64,000 nt of DNA from Candidatus Vesicomyosocius sp. SY067_SCS001 (GCF_014706615.1 NZ_CP054877.1:124001-188000), one strand, 5' to 3'. Positions 28,999 through 39,725 are shown, counted from the first letter of the stretch. Numbers and translations are program-made. Notes: generated by a model not told the origin, from the letters alone.

Positions 28999-29733
28999 AT
29001 GTATTTTTCTAATACGGAATTATTTTTAATTAGTTTGATTTTCTTATGGGTAGGATTTGTACGTACCGGGTTCGGATTTGGGGGTGTATCGCTTGGTTTA
29101 CCACTAATGTTATTGATAGGTTCATCACCTGTTTATTGGCTGCCTATAATTGGAATTCATTTATTATTTTTTTCATCATTGACTTTATTTAAGTCTATTA
29201 ATGAGGTTGATTGGTGTTATCTGAGATACTCACTTTTATGGATTATTCCACCAACTCTGTTTGGGTTATTCTGGATGTTGTCACTATCTGATAAGGCGAT
29301 GATTGTGGTTGTGTATTCAATTACGATTTTTTATTCAATTATTTGGGTTTTTAACCAAAAACTTACTTTGTATCGGGCGTGGGTAGATAAATTATTATTA
29401 ATGCTAGGTGGTTATGTGACAGGTACTTCGATGATTGGTGCGCCTTTGATTGTAGCTGTATATATTCGTTATGTAGCAAAGAAATATTTGCGTAATACTT
29501 TGTTTGTATTGTGGTTTATTTTAGTAAGTATGAAAATGAGTGTTTTTATAGCGTTTGGAATAAAGATTGACTGGCAATTATCTTTGAGTTTAATTCCTAT
29601 TACGGCGCTTGGACATGTTGTTGGATTAAAATTACATCAAAGAATTATAGAAAATGACGATTTATTTAGGCGCTGGGTGGGCGGTATATTATTACTGATT
29701 AGCTTAATTGGTATTTTACAGGTTGTTATGTAG
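28999..29733 (+). CDS. TSUP family membrane transporter (TauE/SafE-like, putative sulfite exporter)
   Basis: A polytopic inner-membrane protein of about 244 aa with seven to eight hydrophobic segments. The N-terminal motif WVGFVRTGFGFGGVSLGLPLM corresponds to the first TSUP repeat and GGYVTGTSMIGAPLIVAVY to the second. Members export sulfite, sulfoacetate or related anions, or import sulfur compounds. In a sulfur oxidiser a role with sulfite or thiosulfate is plausible but not shown. ATG 28999 gives MYFSNTELFLIS, and an in-frame GTG at 28990 adds three residues. It stands 288 bp upstream of rnfA. Confidence 0.82.
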   Translation: MYFSNTELFLISLIFLWVGFVRTGFGFGGVSLGLPLMLLIGSSPVYWLPIIGIHLLFFSSLTLFKSINEVDWCYLRYSLLWIIPPTLFGLFWMLSLSDKAMIVVVYSITIFYSIIWVFNQKLTLYRAWVDKLLLMLGGYVTGTSMIGAPLIVAVYIRYVAKKYLRNTLFVLWFILVSMKMSVFIAFGIKIDWQLSLSLIPITALGHVVGLKLHQRIIENDDLFRRWVGGILLLISLIGILQVVM

Positions 29734-30021
29734 AATAACCATACTTAAGTATTAATTATGATTTGAATTTTACTATTTTTATTGATTGTGTTCTTCTTTA
29801 AGAAGAAATATAGATTGGATAAAATCTAGTTATGTATGTATAGTTAAACAGATCTATTATGTTATGGATAAGCGGTTTTTTAGATAAATAAGCCTGTATT
29901 AATGATGAAATAAATGGAAGGTAGGTAGATTCAATTTAAATTTTAGTATAAAAACTATCGGAATTAATGTAGGATAATGTGTGCGTTAAAGGTTAATTAA
30001 AATTAGGTTAAAATATTCGTT

Positions 30022-30597
30022 ATGAATGAATATGTTTTAATATTAGTGAGTACAATTTTAGTTAATAACTTTGTACTAGTTAAGTTTTTAGGATTATGTC
30101 CGTTTATGGGAGCGTCAAGAAAAATTGATACCGCAATTGGTATGGGGTTTGCTACGACTTTTGTATTGACTTTAGCAAGTATTTCTAGCTATTTAATTAA
30201 TACATATATTTTAGTTCCATTTGAGATGGAATATTTAAGAACTATTGCTTTTATTGTAACTATTGCAGGTGTAGTTGGGTTTACTGAATTAGTAGTTAAC
30301 AAAACTTCACCTATTTTATATCAGTCTTTAGGTGTATTTTTACCACTGATTACGACTAATTGTGCTGTATTGGGTGTAGCATTATTAAATGTTAATCAAG
30401 ATAATGGGTTTTTAGCATCAGGTGTTTATGGTTTTGGTGTTGCTATTGGGTTTTCATTTGTATTGGTATTATTCTCAACTATCCGTGAGCGAATTGATGT
30501 AGCGGATGTGCCATTGACTTTTAAAGGTGTGCCTATTGCATTAATTACTGCTGGGCTGATGTCAATGGCATTTATGGGTTTTATTGGACTTGTTTGA
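30022..30597 (+). CDS. rnfA: Electron transport complex subunit RnfA
   Basis: A six-helix membrane subunit of the Rnf complex, which couples electron flow between ferredoxin and NADH to ion translocation. The 191-aa product begins [30 protein letters not shown] and contains the conserved [11 protein letters not shown] with the cysteine that helps hold the membrane-embedded 2Fe-2S cluster. The ending AFMGFIGLV is typical. It is the first gene of rnfABCDG, and the upstream 288 bp contain no gene and presumably the promoter. Confidence 0.96.
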   Translation: MNEYVLILVSTILVNNFVLVKFLGLCPFMGASRKIDTAIGMGFATTFVLTLASISSYLINTYILVPFEMEYLRTIAFIVTIAGVVGFTELVVNKTSPILYQSLGVFLPLITTNCAVLGVALLNVNQDNGFLASGVYGFGVAIGFSFVLVLFSTIRERIDVADVPLTFKGVPIALITAGLMSMAFMGFIGLV

Positions 30598-30609
30598 GTT
30601 TATTGGACT

Positions 30610-31143
30610 TTGTTTGATTCAGTCTTAATTTTCTCTGTTTTTACGTTAATATTAGGTTTAGTTCTTGGGTATGCCGGAGTTAAATTTAAACTAAAAGATA
30701 ACCCTTTGGTTAATCAAATAGATACGATTTTGCCACAAATTCAATGTGGTCAATGTGATTATCCTGGATGTCGTCCTTATGCGTGTGCAATTGCTAGTGG
30801 TGAAGCTAAAATTAATCAATGCCCACCTGGTGGGCAAGAAGTAGCTGATGCTCTAGCAGAACTTTTAGGGGTTGAAACTTTAGAACTTAATTCTGAGCAT
30901 GGTGAAACTAAGCCTAGTCACGTGGTATTTGTTGATGAGCAAGCTTGTATTGGTTGTACTTTGTGTATTCAGGCTTGCCCTGTGGATGCGTTTGTGGGTG
31001 CTTCTAAGATGATGACTCAAGTAATTATTAATGAATGTACAGGATGTGATTTGTGTATTCCTGTTTGTCCTGTTGATTGTATTTATGTGAAAGAAATTAC
31101 TCCAAAATTAATTAGGTTTGTGTCAAATATTAGACATGGGTAA
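30610..31143 (+). CDS. rnfB: Electron transport complex subunit RnfB
   Basis: The ferredoxin-like iron-sulfur subunit. The 177-aa product has an N-terminal membrane helix, a 4Fe-4S domain ([16 protein letters not shown] with the later cysteine in NQCPPGG), and two ferredoxin motifs, [16 protein letters not shown] and [16 protein letters not shown]. The start is TTG at 30610, giving [11 protein letters not shown], because no ATG lies in the hydrophobic leader. The start sits in an imperfect 19-bp duplication of the rnfA 3' end. Its last bases overlap rnfC. Confidence 0.93.
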   Translation: MFDSVLIFSVFTLILGLVLGYAGVKFKLKDNPLVNQIDTILPQIQCGQCDYPGCRPYACAIASGEAKINQCPPGGQEVADALAELLGVETLELNSEHGETKPSHVVFVDEQACIGCTLCIQACPVDAFVGASKMMTQVIINECTGCDLCIPVCPVDCIYVKEITPKLIRFVSNIRHG

Positions 31144-32626
31144 TTACTCATTTAATGGCGGGATTGTGATTAAAAATTCTTATTTAGTGGATAAGGTTGA
31201 GATTGTTCAGGCTTCACTACCAAAAAAGATAACTCTGCCTTTGCAGAAGTTTGATGGGAAGGCAGAACCTTGTGTAAGTGTTGGTGATTATGTACTTGTT
31301 GGGCAAATTGTTGCTAGTATTGAGAATGGTTTCGATGTATCAAGTCATTCTTCAATTTCTGGTGTAGTTTTGAGTATTAATACACAAGATATAGCACATA
31401 AGTCAGGATTTAAATTTCAGTGTATTACTATTAAATCTGATGGTGAAGATAAGTGGATAGATAATAAAGCTGGTAATGTTGATTTTTTGCATTACTCAAA
31501 GGAAACTTTAGTTGGCATTGTTCAAAAATCAGGCATTGTAGGAATGGGTGGTGCTGGGTTTCCAACCCATATTAAGATAAGTAATGTTCTTAATTGTCAT
31601 ACTTTAATTATCAATGGTACTGAATGTGAACCAGGTGTAATGTGTGATGATGCTTTGATGCAATTTTATCCAGAAGAAATCATTCTAGGAATAGAAATTT
31701 TACTATATATTTGTGGTGCAGATCGTGCTATTATTGCTATTGAGGATGATAAACAAGCAGCTTATCAAGCGTTATTAACTGTTAACCGTAATGATAAGAT
31801 TAATATTAATCAAATTCCAACTAAATATACCTCTGGTGCTGAAAAGTTACTAATTAAGGCACTACTTGATATTGAAATTCTATCAGGGGGTTTTGCTATT
31901 AATGAAGGCATTATTTGCCAAAATATATCCACCATTAAAGCAGTATTTGATGCAGTTATTAATCATAAACCATTAGTATCACGTATTGTTACGGTGACGG
32001 GAAATAGTGTTTATCCAAATAATTTTGAAGTTCGTTTAGGCACATCATTTGAGCATCTTATTTCAATGGCTAGTCCTAATACAAAAGAACATAAGTATCG
32101 TACTGGTGGTATGATGATGGGTATTGATATTGTTGATATTAATATGCCTATTGGCAAAACTACCAGTGCTATTTTTGTTAATAATAAAGTACCTGAACCT
32201 ATTGTTCAGGAATGTATTCGTTGTGGTCAATGTTCAGAAGTTTGTCCTATTGGACTACTTCCACAACAACTTTATTGGTATGTTAAAAGTAAGAATTTTG
32301 AAAAAGCTTTGAATTATCATTTACCTGATTGTATTGAATGCGCTTGTTGTGATTATGTCTGTCCAAGCCATATACCATTAGTGAGTTATTTTTCTTTTGC
32401 TAAGATGTTTAGTAAGCAACAAACTATAGAACATGATAAAGTTAATACTGCTAGAGAAAGATTTAAATATAGAGAACACCGTCTTGAACGTAACAAGCTT
32501 GAACGTGCACAGGTAATGCTGGATAAGAAAAAAGTTTTAAAAGAAAAAATGGTAAAAGAGCAGTTCCAAAAACAAAAAATCACTGAGGCAATGCAGCGAG
32601 TAAAACAAGAAAAGGATAAAATTTGA
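31136..32626 (+). CDS. rnfC: Electron transport complex subunit RnfC
   Basis: A peripheral subunit that carries FMN and NADH-binding regions and two 4Fe-4S clusters. From ATG 31136, overlapping the rnfB end by 8 bp, it is 496 aa, starting [14 protein letters not shown]. The N-terminal barrel-sandwich ([15 protein letters not shown]) is followed by the [12 protein letters not shown] nucleotide motif, [13 protein letters not shown], and the cluster motifs [17 protein letters not shown] and [16 protein letters not shown]. The C-terminal tail is highly charged and probably coiled-coil, without the long Ala/Lys repeats of enteric RsxC. TTG 31118 is an alternative start. Confidence 0.94.
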   Translation: MGNYSFNGGIVIKNSYLVDKVEIVQASLPKKITLPLQKFDGKAEPCVSVGDYVLVGQIVASIENGFDVSSHSSISGVVLSINTQDIAHKSGFKFQCITIKSDGEDKWIDNKAGNVDFLHYSKETLVGIVQKSGIVGMGGAGFPTHIKISNVLNCHTLIINGTECEPGVMCDDALMQFYPEEIILGIEILLYICGADRAIIAIEDDKQAAYQALLTVNRNDKININQIPTKYTSGAEKLLIKALLDIEILSGGFAINEGIICQNISTIKAVFDAVINHKPLVSRIVTVTGNSVYPNNFEVRLGTSFEHLISMASPNTKEHKYRTGGMMMGIDIVDINMPIGKTTSAIFVNNKVPEPIVQECIRCGQCSEVCPIGLLPQQLYWYVKSKNFEKALNYHLPDCIECACCDYVCPSHIPLVSYFSFAKMFSKQQTIEHDKVNTARERFKYREHRLERNKLERAQVMLDKKKVLKEKMVKEQFQKQKITEAMQRVKQEKDKI

Positions 32627-33567
32627 CATTAATATTAAGTTCAACATCATGGATGATGCGTCAAGTGATTTATGCATTATCGTTAGGTATAGTTGTATCT
32701 TATTATTTCTTCGGTTGGGGTATTGTATTACAAATAATGCTAGGGGTGATAACAGCTGTTGCAGTTGAATCAGCATTTTTAGCACTTAGAGGACGTGATA
32801 TTATTAGCTCAATTAGTGATGGTTCGATAATACTCACAGCAATCTTATTAGCTATCTCTATTCCTAGTATTGCACCATGGTGGGTGATAATAGTAGGAGT
32901 AAGTTTTGCGATTATTTTTGGCAAGCAATTATACGGTGGTTTGGGTAATAATCTATTTAATCCAGCCATGTTAGGGTATGTATTTTTGCTGATTTCTTAT
33001 CCATTACAAATGAGCACTTGGCCAATTAATTTTTTAAGTTTTAATCAAGCCCTAGAGGTAGTGTTTAATTTAAGTAATATTGATGCAATTAGTGGTGCAA
33101 CTAAACTAGATGAAATAAAGAATAGTTTATCATTATCAAGCTCAATTCAACAATTAGAAATACATTTCCCTTCACAGGCATGGATTAATGTAGGGTTCTT
33201 TTTTGGAGGACTGTATTTATTATTTAGAAAGATTATTTCTTGGCATATTCCTGTTTCGTTTTTAGTAGGTATTGTGATAACTTCAGTGTTGTTGTGGATA
33301 AGTAATGTAGATTTATATATACCTATGCAAAATCATATTATATTAGGTGGTACAATGTTGGGTGCATTTTTTATTGCAACCGATCCAGTTTCAGCTAGTA
33401 CAACGTTAAAGGGTAGAATAATTTATGGCTTTCTAATTGGAGTACTCATCGTTATTATCCGTACTTTTGGTGGTTATCCTGATGGGATTGCTTTTGCTGT
33501 ACTGTTAATGAATATGACTGTACCATTGATTGATGTTTATACACAACCTAAGGTATTTGGGCAATAA
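32623..33567 (+). CDS. rnfD: Electron transport complex subunit RnfD
   Basis: An integral membrane subunit with covalently bound FMN. The 314-aa product has about eight hydrophobic segments, GNNLFNPAMLGYVFLLISYP, and the flavinylation motif in DAISGATKL, where the threonine carries FMN through a phosphoester bond. FIATDPVSASTTLKG and RTFGGYPDGIAFAVLLMN are also typical. The start is TTG at 32623, overlapping the rnfC stop by 4 bp. rnfG begins at the last base of its stop codon. Confidence 0.94.
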   Translation: MTLILSSTSWMMRQVIYALSLGIVVSYYFFGWGIVLQIMLGVITAVAVESAFLALRGRDIISSISDGSIILTAILLAISIPSIAPWWVIIVGVSFAIIFGKQLYGGLGNNLFNPAMLGYVFLLISYPLQMSTWPINFLSFNQALEVVFNLSNIDAISGATKLDEIKNSLSLSSSIQQLEIHFPSQAWINVGFFFGGLYLLFRKIISWHIPVSFLVGIVITSVLLWISNVDLYIPMQNHIILGGTMLGAFFIATDPVSASTTLKGRIIYGFLIGVLIVIIRTFGGYPDGIAFAVLLMNMTVPLIDVYTQPKVFGQ

Positions 33568-34175
33568 TGTTTCGTGCTATTTTAAAGTCAGGATCTCTAT
33601 TATTTGTATTCACAGTAGTGAGTATATTTTTTGTTTCGCTTACAGAAATCAAGACTAAGGATATTATTATTTATAATGAAAAGCAATTACTAATCCAACG
33701 TTTAGGTGAATTGGTTAGTGGTTATAGTAATGATATACTAGCAGATAAATATTCTAAAACACTTAAATTACATGGTGTAGTACAAAAAATTAATATTTAT
33801 CCAGTAAAAAAGAACCATAAGATATTTTCCTATTTGATTGAACACACTTATCCTAATGGTTATAATGGGGATATTCGTTTATTAACAGGTGTTGGTATTG
33901 ACAAAAAGCTCCTGGGTGTCCGTGTTATAATGCATAAAGAAACCCCAGGTTTAGGTGATAAAATAGAGCTGAAGAAATCAAATTGGATTGAACAATTTTT
34001 TGGTCTTTCCCTTTTAAATCCAGTTAAGAAAAATTGGAAAGTAAAACGAGATGGTGGTATATTTGACACCTTTACTGGTGCAACTATCACCCCACGTGCC
34101 ATTGTTACTGCAACTTATCAAGTCTTAGAATTACTAAATGAACCTTGTGTACTTAGCAAAAAATCATGCAATTAA
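33567..34175 (+). CDS. rnfG: Electron transport complex subunit RnfG
   Basis: A membrane-anchored periplasmic flavoprotein. The 202-aa product has a single N-terminal helix (residues about 8-25), the periplasmic FMN-binding domain with HKETPGLGDKIEL, and the flavinylation motif DTFTGATITPRAIV with the acceptor threonine. The ATG overlaps the rnfD stop, and the 3' end overlaps the queA start by 10 bp. rnfE, normally next, does not follow. Confidence 0.93.
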   Translation: MFRAILKSGSLLFVFTVVSIFFVSLTEIKTKDIIIYNEKQLLIQRLGELVSGYSNDILADKYSKTLKLHGVVQKINIYPVKKNHKIFSYLIEHTYPNGYNGDIRLLTGVGIDKKLLGVRVIMHKETPGLGDKIELKKSNWIEQFFGLSLLNPVKKNWKVKRDGGIFDTFTGATITPRAIVTATYQVLELLNEPCVLSKKSCN

Positions 34176-35188
34176 AAGATTTTGATTTTGATTTACCAGC
34201 TTCTCTTATTGCTCAGTATCCACCTAAAAACAGAACAGATTCACGACTTTTGATCAAAAGATCAAGCATTATAGATGTACAATTTACCCAAATTGGTGAT
34301 TTTTTTCAATCAGGTGACTTATTGATAATGAATAATACAAAAGTTATTCCTGCACGCTTATTTGGAACAAAAGAAACGGGTGGTAAAGTTGAAATTATGA
34401 TTGAACGTATCTTGGATGAAAACCGAGTACTTGCAATGATTAAAGCTAGTAGAGCACCTAAGATTGGTAATTGTATTTTCTTAGAAAACGATGTTAATAT
34501 AATAGTATCTCAAAAAGATAATGGTTTTTATATACTGACATTTGAAACCGACTCCTTGTTTGATGTGCTTAATAATATCGGCCATATTCCACTACCTCAT
34601 TATATTAAAAGAACAGATAATATACAAGATTTAAGTCGTTATCAAACTGTTTATGCACAAAAAGACGGTGCAGTGGCAGCTCCAACAGCAGGTCTACATT
34701 TTGATGATAGTTTATTAGCACAATTAAAAATACAAGGCATAGATCATTTATTTGTTACATTACATATTGGTTCAGGTACATTTACTCCTATTAGAACTGA
34801 TAATATTAAAAACCATATAATGCATAGTGAAATGTTTGAAATTAGCCAAGTAACTGTTGATAGAATTAATCTAACTAAAGCAAATGGTGGACGTATTATT
34901 GCAGTTGGAACAACTACTGTAAGGGTTTTAGAGTCTAGTATGAAAAATGGTAAACTTATTGCCCAGAGTGGTGAGACTGATATTTTTATCTACCCCAGTT
35001 ATCAGTTTAGAATTGTGGATAGTTTGATTACTAATTTTCATTTACCAAAATCTTCATTATTAATGTTAGTAAGTGCTTTTATCGGACGTGATAAAATGCT
35101 TGATCTTTATCAACATGCTATTGAGCAAAAATATAAATTTCTCTCTTATGGCGATGCCATGCTTTTGGAAAAAAATAATGATTTATGA
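34166..35188 (+). CDS. queA: S-adenosylmethionine:tRNA ribosyltransferase-isomerase
   Basis: Makes epoxyqueuosine at position 34 of GUN-anticodon tRNAs by transferring and isomerising ribose from S-adenosylmethionine. The 340-aa product begins MQLKDFDFDLPASLIAQYPP and contains RTDSRLL, NNTKVIPARLFG, GAVAAPTAGLHFD, HIGSGTFTPIRTDN and GGRIIAVGTTTVRVLES, all diagnostic of QueA. It overlaps rnfG by 10 bp and so rides at the end of the rnf transcript. tgt, often adjacent, is not here. Confidence 0.96.
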   Translation: MQLKDFDFDLPASLIAQYPPKNRTDSRLLIKRSSIIDVQFTQIGDFFQSGDLLIMNNTKVIPARLFGTKETGGKVEIMIERILDENRVLAMIKASRAPKIGNCIFLENDVNIIVSQKDNGFYILTFETDSLFDVLNNIGHIPLPHYIKRTDNIQDLSRYQTVYAQKDGAVAAPTAGLHFDDSLLAQLKIQGIDHLFVTLHIGSGTFTPIRTDNIKNHIMHSEMFEISQVTVDRINLTKANGGRIIAVGTTTVRVLESSMKNGKLIAQSGETDIFIYPSYQFRIVDSLITNFHLPKSSLLMLVSAFIGRDKMLDLYQHAIEQKYKFLSYGDAMLLEKNNDL

Positions 35189-35657
35189 AAATATATGAAT
35201 TACTCTAGGAATTTAATTTAGTGAAACCTATTAGGTTAAGGTATATACTAAATAATTTAGTGAATGAAAAAGCTGATGTGTTTTAGAATTGTTGATATTC
35301 TTAAGAAGTTAATATTAAGTTATTTTCATGTTGATAGAATTATCATTATCTATTTTAGTAATGTATTGATACTAGTTTAATAGTATATTTTTAAAAAATA
35401 GTTATTTAATTTAGTTAGAAAAGCCCTATAATTAATATTTAAAGACTAAATATCATTAGATATTTTATAGTTTGAAAATTATAGTTTGAAAAATAAGTAA
35501 TATTAATCTAGATTTTGAGCTTTTTATAAAAAATTTATGCATAATATTTTGTAGTTTAGGTATTTTTATAGGTAAAAAATTTATTGAAGAAGTCTAAGAA
35601 GTTTTAGTTTGCTAGTTTTAGAGAAAAATATTGCGTAAGTCTTTATCAAATAGATGA
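35189..35657. other. 469-bp spacer between convergent queA and the PanE-like gene
   Basis: No gene recognised. The only repeat I see is a short 14-bp direct repeat (ATAGTTTGAAAATT-like) near 35468-35495. I looked here for the missing rnfE and found no similar frame on either strand. Confidence 0.55.
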
Positions 35658-36428
35658 TTAAACGTATTTATTTGCAATCTTTTTTAAAGTTGGTACAGAT
35701 AAGTTAAATTCTTTTGCTAATTCAAGTGTGCGTTTTAGTCTTGTAAGTGCAGATCTTCCCATGCATCTATGTTCTAAGTCACTTTCAAATATCTTTACCA
35801 TACCTTGGTCTAATTTTTTTTCATCAAAGGTTTGTCCAGTAAGTTTGGTTTGTAGGGCTATGATATCATTTGATACATTGCTCATTAAGTTTGAGTGTTT
35901 ATTACGTAAATCGTTAATATTGGCATTTGAGTTAATGACTAAACCTACAATATTAGTGGTTAAGATATAAAGATTTTTTAATACCAACTCAAATAATAAT
36001 TCTTCTTTGGAATTAAGAATATGAGAAGGGATGTTAATCAAAGCCAAAGAATCAACTAGAATTTTTGCTTTTTTACCATAGGATGGAGATGAAATTAATA
36101 TTTTAGGATCTGTTCCTTTTTTTTTTTCAAACCAGACTGAAATTACAGTAGGGTCTATAAAGTTGTGAGTTTTCCAATCACGAGGTAAGAGTTCGTTTTG
36201 TATCATGGTAATTCTATCTTTCCATTTATTAGGAGTGGAAAGTAGTGCATTTTGTAAATCAACTTCTGCTGTGCAGATTAAGACAAGTTCTGGATTGATG
36301 GTATTGGCTAATTCGTCAATATTTGTTTGTCTGGTGATAGGATAAACAGGATAATTATTCTTTAAAAAAGCACGAGAGAAAATACTTCCCAATTCTCCAA
36401 TTCCTAGTACAATAATTGGCTTTTTCAT
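35658..36428 (-). CDS. PanE/ApbA-like Rossmann-fold reductase, function unknown
   Basis: A 256-aa protein with an N-terminal dinucleotide-binding motif [15 protein letters not shown] (residues 6-20) and a helical C-terminal domain. Its [17 protein letters not shown] segment resembles the Lys/Asn active-site helix of ketopantoate reductases. Overall similarity is weak, so the substrate is unknown and another short-chain 2-hydroxyacid reductase is possible. It overlaps sucD by 4 bp at its ATG, so it is probably translated from the sucCD transcript. The coding frame contains an A11 tract (plus-strand T run 36117-36127) encoding EKKKG, still in frame. Confidence 0.6.
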   Translation of the reverse strand: MKKPIIVLGIGELGSIFSRAFLKNNYPVYPITRQTNIDELANTINPELVLICTAEVDLQNALLSTPNKWKDRITMIQNELLPRDWKTHNFIDPTVISVWFEKKKGTDPKILISSPSYGKKAKILVDSLALINIPSHILNSKEELLFELVLKNLYILTTNIVGLVINSNANINDLRNKHSNLMSNVSNDIIALQTKLTGQTFDEKKLDQGMVKIFESDLEHRCMGRSALTRLKRTLELAKEFNLSVPTLKKIANKYV

Positions 36429-37294
36429 GCTAATATTTCAAGTAATGTTTTACCAATACTTGTGGGTGTTGGCGCAATTGCTACACCGACTTTTCTTAAG
36501 GCTTTGATTTTATCGATCGCCTTGCCAGTGCCAGCACTAATAACTGCACCAGAATGTCCCATACGTTTGCCTTGTGGTACATTTAAACCTGCAATATAAG
36601 AAACCACAGGTTTAGAGACGTTAGATTGAATATATTCTGCTGCCTCCTCTTCAGCTGATCCACCAATTTCACCTACCATAACTATAGATTTGGTTTGTGA
36701 GTCTGCTTCAAATAGAGCTAGACAGTCAATAAAATCCATCCCTTGGATGGGATCACCACCAATTCCAATACAGGTGCTTTGCCCTAATCCTGCTAATGTA
36801 GTTTGATGTACGGCTTCATAGGTTAATGTACCTGAGCGTGATATCACTCCAACATTGCCAGCTTGATGAATATTACCGGGCATAATCCCTAATTTGCATT
36901 CATCAGGTGTAATAACACCTGGACAATTAGGACCAATCAGAATTGAATCTGATTTTTTTAAAATAGCTTTAATTTTAAGCATATCCTGTACGGGAATACC
37001 TTCTGTGATACAAACAATCACAGGAATATTAGTCTCAATGGCTTCAAGTATTGAGGCATAAGCAAAGCGTGGCGGTACATAAATTATGCTAGCATTAGCT
37101 CGTGTTTCATTTATGGCCTCTTTAGTTGTGTTAAAAACAGGTAAGTTCAAATGTCTTTGTCCGCCTTTGTTTGGCGTTACTCCACCAACAATTTGTGTGC
37201 CATAAATAATGGATTGTTTAGAGTGAAATGTTCCTTGTTTTCCTGTAAATCCTTGTGTAATAACACGTGTATTTTTATCAATTAGAATACTCAC
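36425..37294 (-). CDS. sucD: Succinyl-CoA synthetase subunit alpha
   Basis: Binds CoA and carries the phosphohistidine of succinyl-CoA synthetase. The 289-aa product begins [20 protein letters not shown] with the CoA-binding [10 protein letters not shown]. It has [30 protein letters not shown] and the active-site histidine in GHSGAVI. It overlaps sucC by 4 bp (ATGA type) and the downstream reductase gene by 4 bp, indicating a tightly coupled three-gene operon. Confidence 0.97.
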   Translation of the reverse strand: MSILIDKNTRVITQGFTGKQGTFHSKQSIIYGTQIVGGVTPNKGGQRHLNLPVFNTTKEAINETRANASIIYVPPRFAYASILEAIETNIPVIVCITEGIPVQDMLKIKAILKKSDSILIGPNCPGVITPDECKLGIMPGNIHQAGNVGVISRSGTLTYEAVHQTTLAGLGQSTCIGIGGDPIQGMDFIDCLALFEADSQTKSIVMVGEIGGSAEEEAAEYIQSNVSKPVVSYIAGLNVPQGKRMGHSGAVISAGTGKAIDKIKALRKVGVAIAPTPTSIGKTLLEILA

Positions 37295-38454
37295 TTTGCT
37301 AGTTTTACAATTTTTATAGTAGCTTTGTTTAAATCAGATTCAGTATGAATATTTACCATATTTGCTTTATCTAGTAATTTAAGTCCATTAGTGGCATTAG
37401 TGCCTTCTAGGCGTACCACAATTGGAAAGTTCAATCTTACTTTTTCAATTGCTTGTAATATGCCTTGTGCAATTAAATCACAATGCACAATGCCCCCAAA
37501 AATATTCACTAATATACCTTTAATATTTTCCTCTGTTTGAATGAGTTCAAAGGCTTTAGCAACCCTGTCAGCAGTTGTGTCTCCTCCTACATCTAAAAAA
37601 TTAGCAGGCGATCCACCAAAATGCTCAATTAAATCCATCGTAGCCATTGCTAGTCCTGCTCCATTCACCATGCAACCAATTGTTCCATTAAGTGAAATAT
37701 AATTAAGCTGGTGTGTATTAGCAAACCTTTCCTTTTCATTTTCTTGAGAGATATCACGTAACTCAATAATATCTTTATGTCGATAAAGCGCATTATCATC
37801 AAAATCAATCTTTCCATCAAGTGCTAGTAGTTTGTTTTCTTTAGTAATAACAAGCGGATTAATTTCAATCAAATTGACATCTTTTTGAGTAAATATTTCA
37901 TATAAACCTAAAAGAATATTGTTAAACTGCTTAGTAATTTTAAAGTGAAGGTCTAGTTTTTTAGCTATAAAAGTACAATCTTGTATAGATAAATGCCCCA
38001 GTGGGTTAATGCCAAATTTAATAATTTTGTTAGGAGTTTTTCTGGCAACTTTTTCAATATCTATACCACCCTTAGTAGAGGCTAAAACAGTGATTTTTTT
38101 CGTTTGTCTATCTATCAACAAACCAAGATATAATTCATGTCTAATATTCTCCCATATTTCAATTAATAACTGACTAACTGGCAATCCTTTAGTATCTGTT
38201 TGTGGAGTGATAAGTTGTGAGTTTAATAATTGACTACATGCATTCTTAACCTCTTCAATGCTACGACATAAAATAACACCACCACCCTTACTACGCCCTC
38301 CTGCATGAATTTGAGCTTTAACAATCCAAATACTACCCCCTAAAGTTTTGCAAGCATTACTAGCTTGGGTAACACTATAAATAAGAACACTTTTAGGGGT
38401 TTGAATGTGTTTGTGGTTAAATAATGTTTTAGCTTGGTATTCGTGTATATGCAT
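37291..38454 (-). CDS. sucC: Succinyl-CoA synthetase subunit beta
   Basis: The ATP-grasp subunit, which with SucD interconverts succinyl-CoA and succinate. The start ATG at 38452-38454 gives [12 protein letters not shown], which matches the conserved SucC N-terminus and follows GAGAGA. A frame start 15 bp upstream is possible. The 387-aa product has [24 protein letters not shown], and [17 protein letters not shown] with NFLDVGG and [12 protein letters not shown]. sucAB (2-oxoglutarate dehydrogenase) is not adjacent, unlike in E. coli. Confidence 0.95.
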   Translation of the reverse strand: MHIHEYQAKTLFNHKHIQTPKSVLIYSVTQASNACKTLGGSIWIVKAQIHAGGRSKGGGVILCRSIEEVKNACSQLLNSQLITPQTDTKGLPVSQLLIEIWENIRHELYLGLLIDRQTKKITVLASTKGGIDIEKVARKTPNKIIKFGINPLGHLSIQDCTFIAKKLDLHFKITKQFNNILLGLYEIFTQKDVNLIEINPLVITKENKLLALDGKIDFDDNALYRHKDIIELRDISQENEKERFANTHQLNYISLNGTIGCMVNGAGLAMATMDLIEHFGGSPANFLDVGGDTTADRVAKAFELIQTEENIKGILVNIFGGIVHCDLIAQGILQAIEKVRLNFPIVVRLEGTNATNGLKLLDKANMVNIHTESDLNKATIKIVKLAK

Positions 38455-39105
38455 AAGTTTATCTCTCATTATACATTTTCTAAAAAAAATATTCTTGGTC
38501 TCTTTTCTTTTAAAGTTTTAATAATTTTAAAAACAAACAATCTCTATCATTTTTTTGTTAAGGATTTGTCTATATATTGTAATAGAAAGTTACTAACAAG
38601 CAGAATTAGTAAATTAATTTTTAATAACATTAAGACCTATTTTTATAATTGGTTTTCTGCATTGTAAATACAATCATATTTATCCATTTTAACAACTAAA
38701 ATATTCCTTGTAGCTAAATACAATGTAATTAAGTATTCTTTTTAGCTTATAAAGCTTAATTAAGATTTAACGCTTTGTTTAAATTCTAGAATAAAAATTC
38801 TATATATCTGCAATAATTTGGCGTGTTCTATATATTTTATGATTAGTAAGTTATTAATGTTTATGTTTAAAAAAATATTACTTAAATTTAGTAAAAATGG
38901 TTTTGATTATGGTTTCAATATTGATATGATAATTTTAAATTCTGTTGTTTAACAAAATGGCTAATAAATTTATTTTTAATAGATTTCTGTTACTTTTTTT
39001 GAGTAGTTTATTTTTAGGTTATTATTTATATAATTGTTATACAGAGGCTATTTTACAAATAAAATTTGCGTAAAATAAATTGTTTTATTTCTTAAATTTT
39101 TAAAA
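38455..39105. other. Spacer between divergent sucC and efp
   Basis: About 650 bp. One plus-strand frame at 38957-39073 would encode a 38-aa hydrophobic peptide (MANKFIFNRFLLLFLSSLFL then GYYLYNC). It has no ribosome site, and I regard it as unproven. The rest is short, stop-rich A/T sequence that must hold the promoters of sucCD and efp. Confidence 0.5.
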
Positions 39106-39669
39106 ATGGATAAGTATTCTATTAACCAATTCAAAAACGGCTTAAAACTCATGTTAGATAGTAATCCTTGTTCGATTCTTAATAATGAAATTGTTAAGCC
39201 TGGTAAGGGACAGGTATTTAACCGAGTTAAGTTCAAAGATTTAATTACTGGGAAAACACTCATTAAAACCTTTAAGTCTGGTGAGTTTTTAGAAGGTGCT
39301 GATGTGATGGAATTGGATTTACAATATCTTTATAATGATGGTAATACATGGAATTTTATGGATTTACATTCATTTGAACAATATAGTATTGATGGTGCTA
39401 TTGTGAGTGGTGTTAAGGGTTATTTGGTTGAGCAGGATATATGTATAGTTACGCTTTGGAATAATAATCCTATTTCAATCACACCACCTAATCATGTTAT
39501 ACTTGAAGTGTTTGATACTGATCCAGGCTTAAAAGGCGATACTGTAGGTACAAGTGGTAAACCGGCTACAATGAACACAGGAGTCGTGTTACAAGTACCT
39601 CTTTTTGTTAGTATTGGTGATAAAGTAAAAGTAGATACACGTATTAATGAATATGTAGGGCGTGCATAA
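39106..39669 (+). CDS. efp: Elongation factor P
   Basis: Binds between ribosomal P and E sites and relieves stalling at polyproline. The 187-aa product has the N-terminal KOW-like domain, with the modified lysine in VKPGKGQVF (about residue 35, E. coli Lys34), followed by two OB-fold domains and the C-terminal signature region [16 protein letters not shown]. The lysine and flanking residues fit the beta-lysylated type, consistent with the epmA gene 56 bp downstream. Confidence 0.96.
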   Translation: MDKYSINQFKNGLKLMLDSNPCSILNNEIVKPGKGQVFNRVKFKDLITGKTLIKTFKSGEFLEGADVMELDLQYLYNDGNTWNFMDLHSFEQYSIDGAIVSGVKGYLVEQDICIVTLWNNNPISITPPNHVILEVFDTDPGLKGDTVGTSGKPATMNTGVVLQVPLFVSIGDKVKVDTRINEYVGRA

Positions 39670-39725
39670 TATTATCTTGCACCACCTAAAAATTTTTGGA
39701 ATGAGTTAGGTTCGTTTCTTTATTC

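Noticed and set aside
35189-35657. Possible rnfE remnant after queA
   Set aside because: Frames on both strands were read and none shows the conserved RnfE membrane motifs.
38957-39073. 38-codon hydrophobic ORF before efp
   Set aside because: No ribosome site. Hydrophobic codons are frequent by chance in T-rich DNA.
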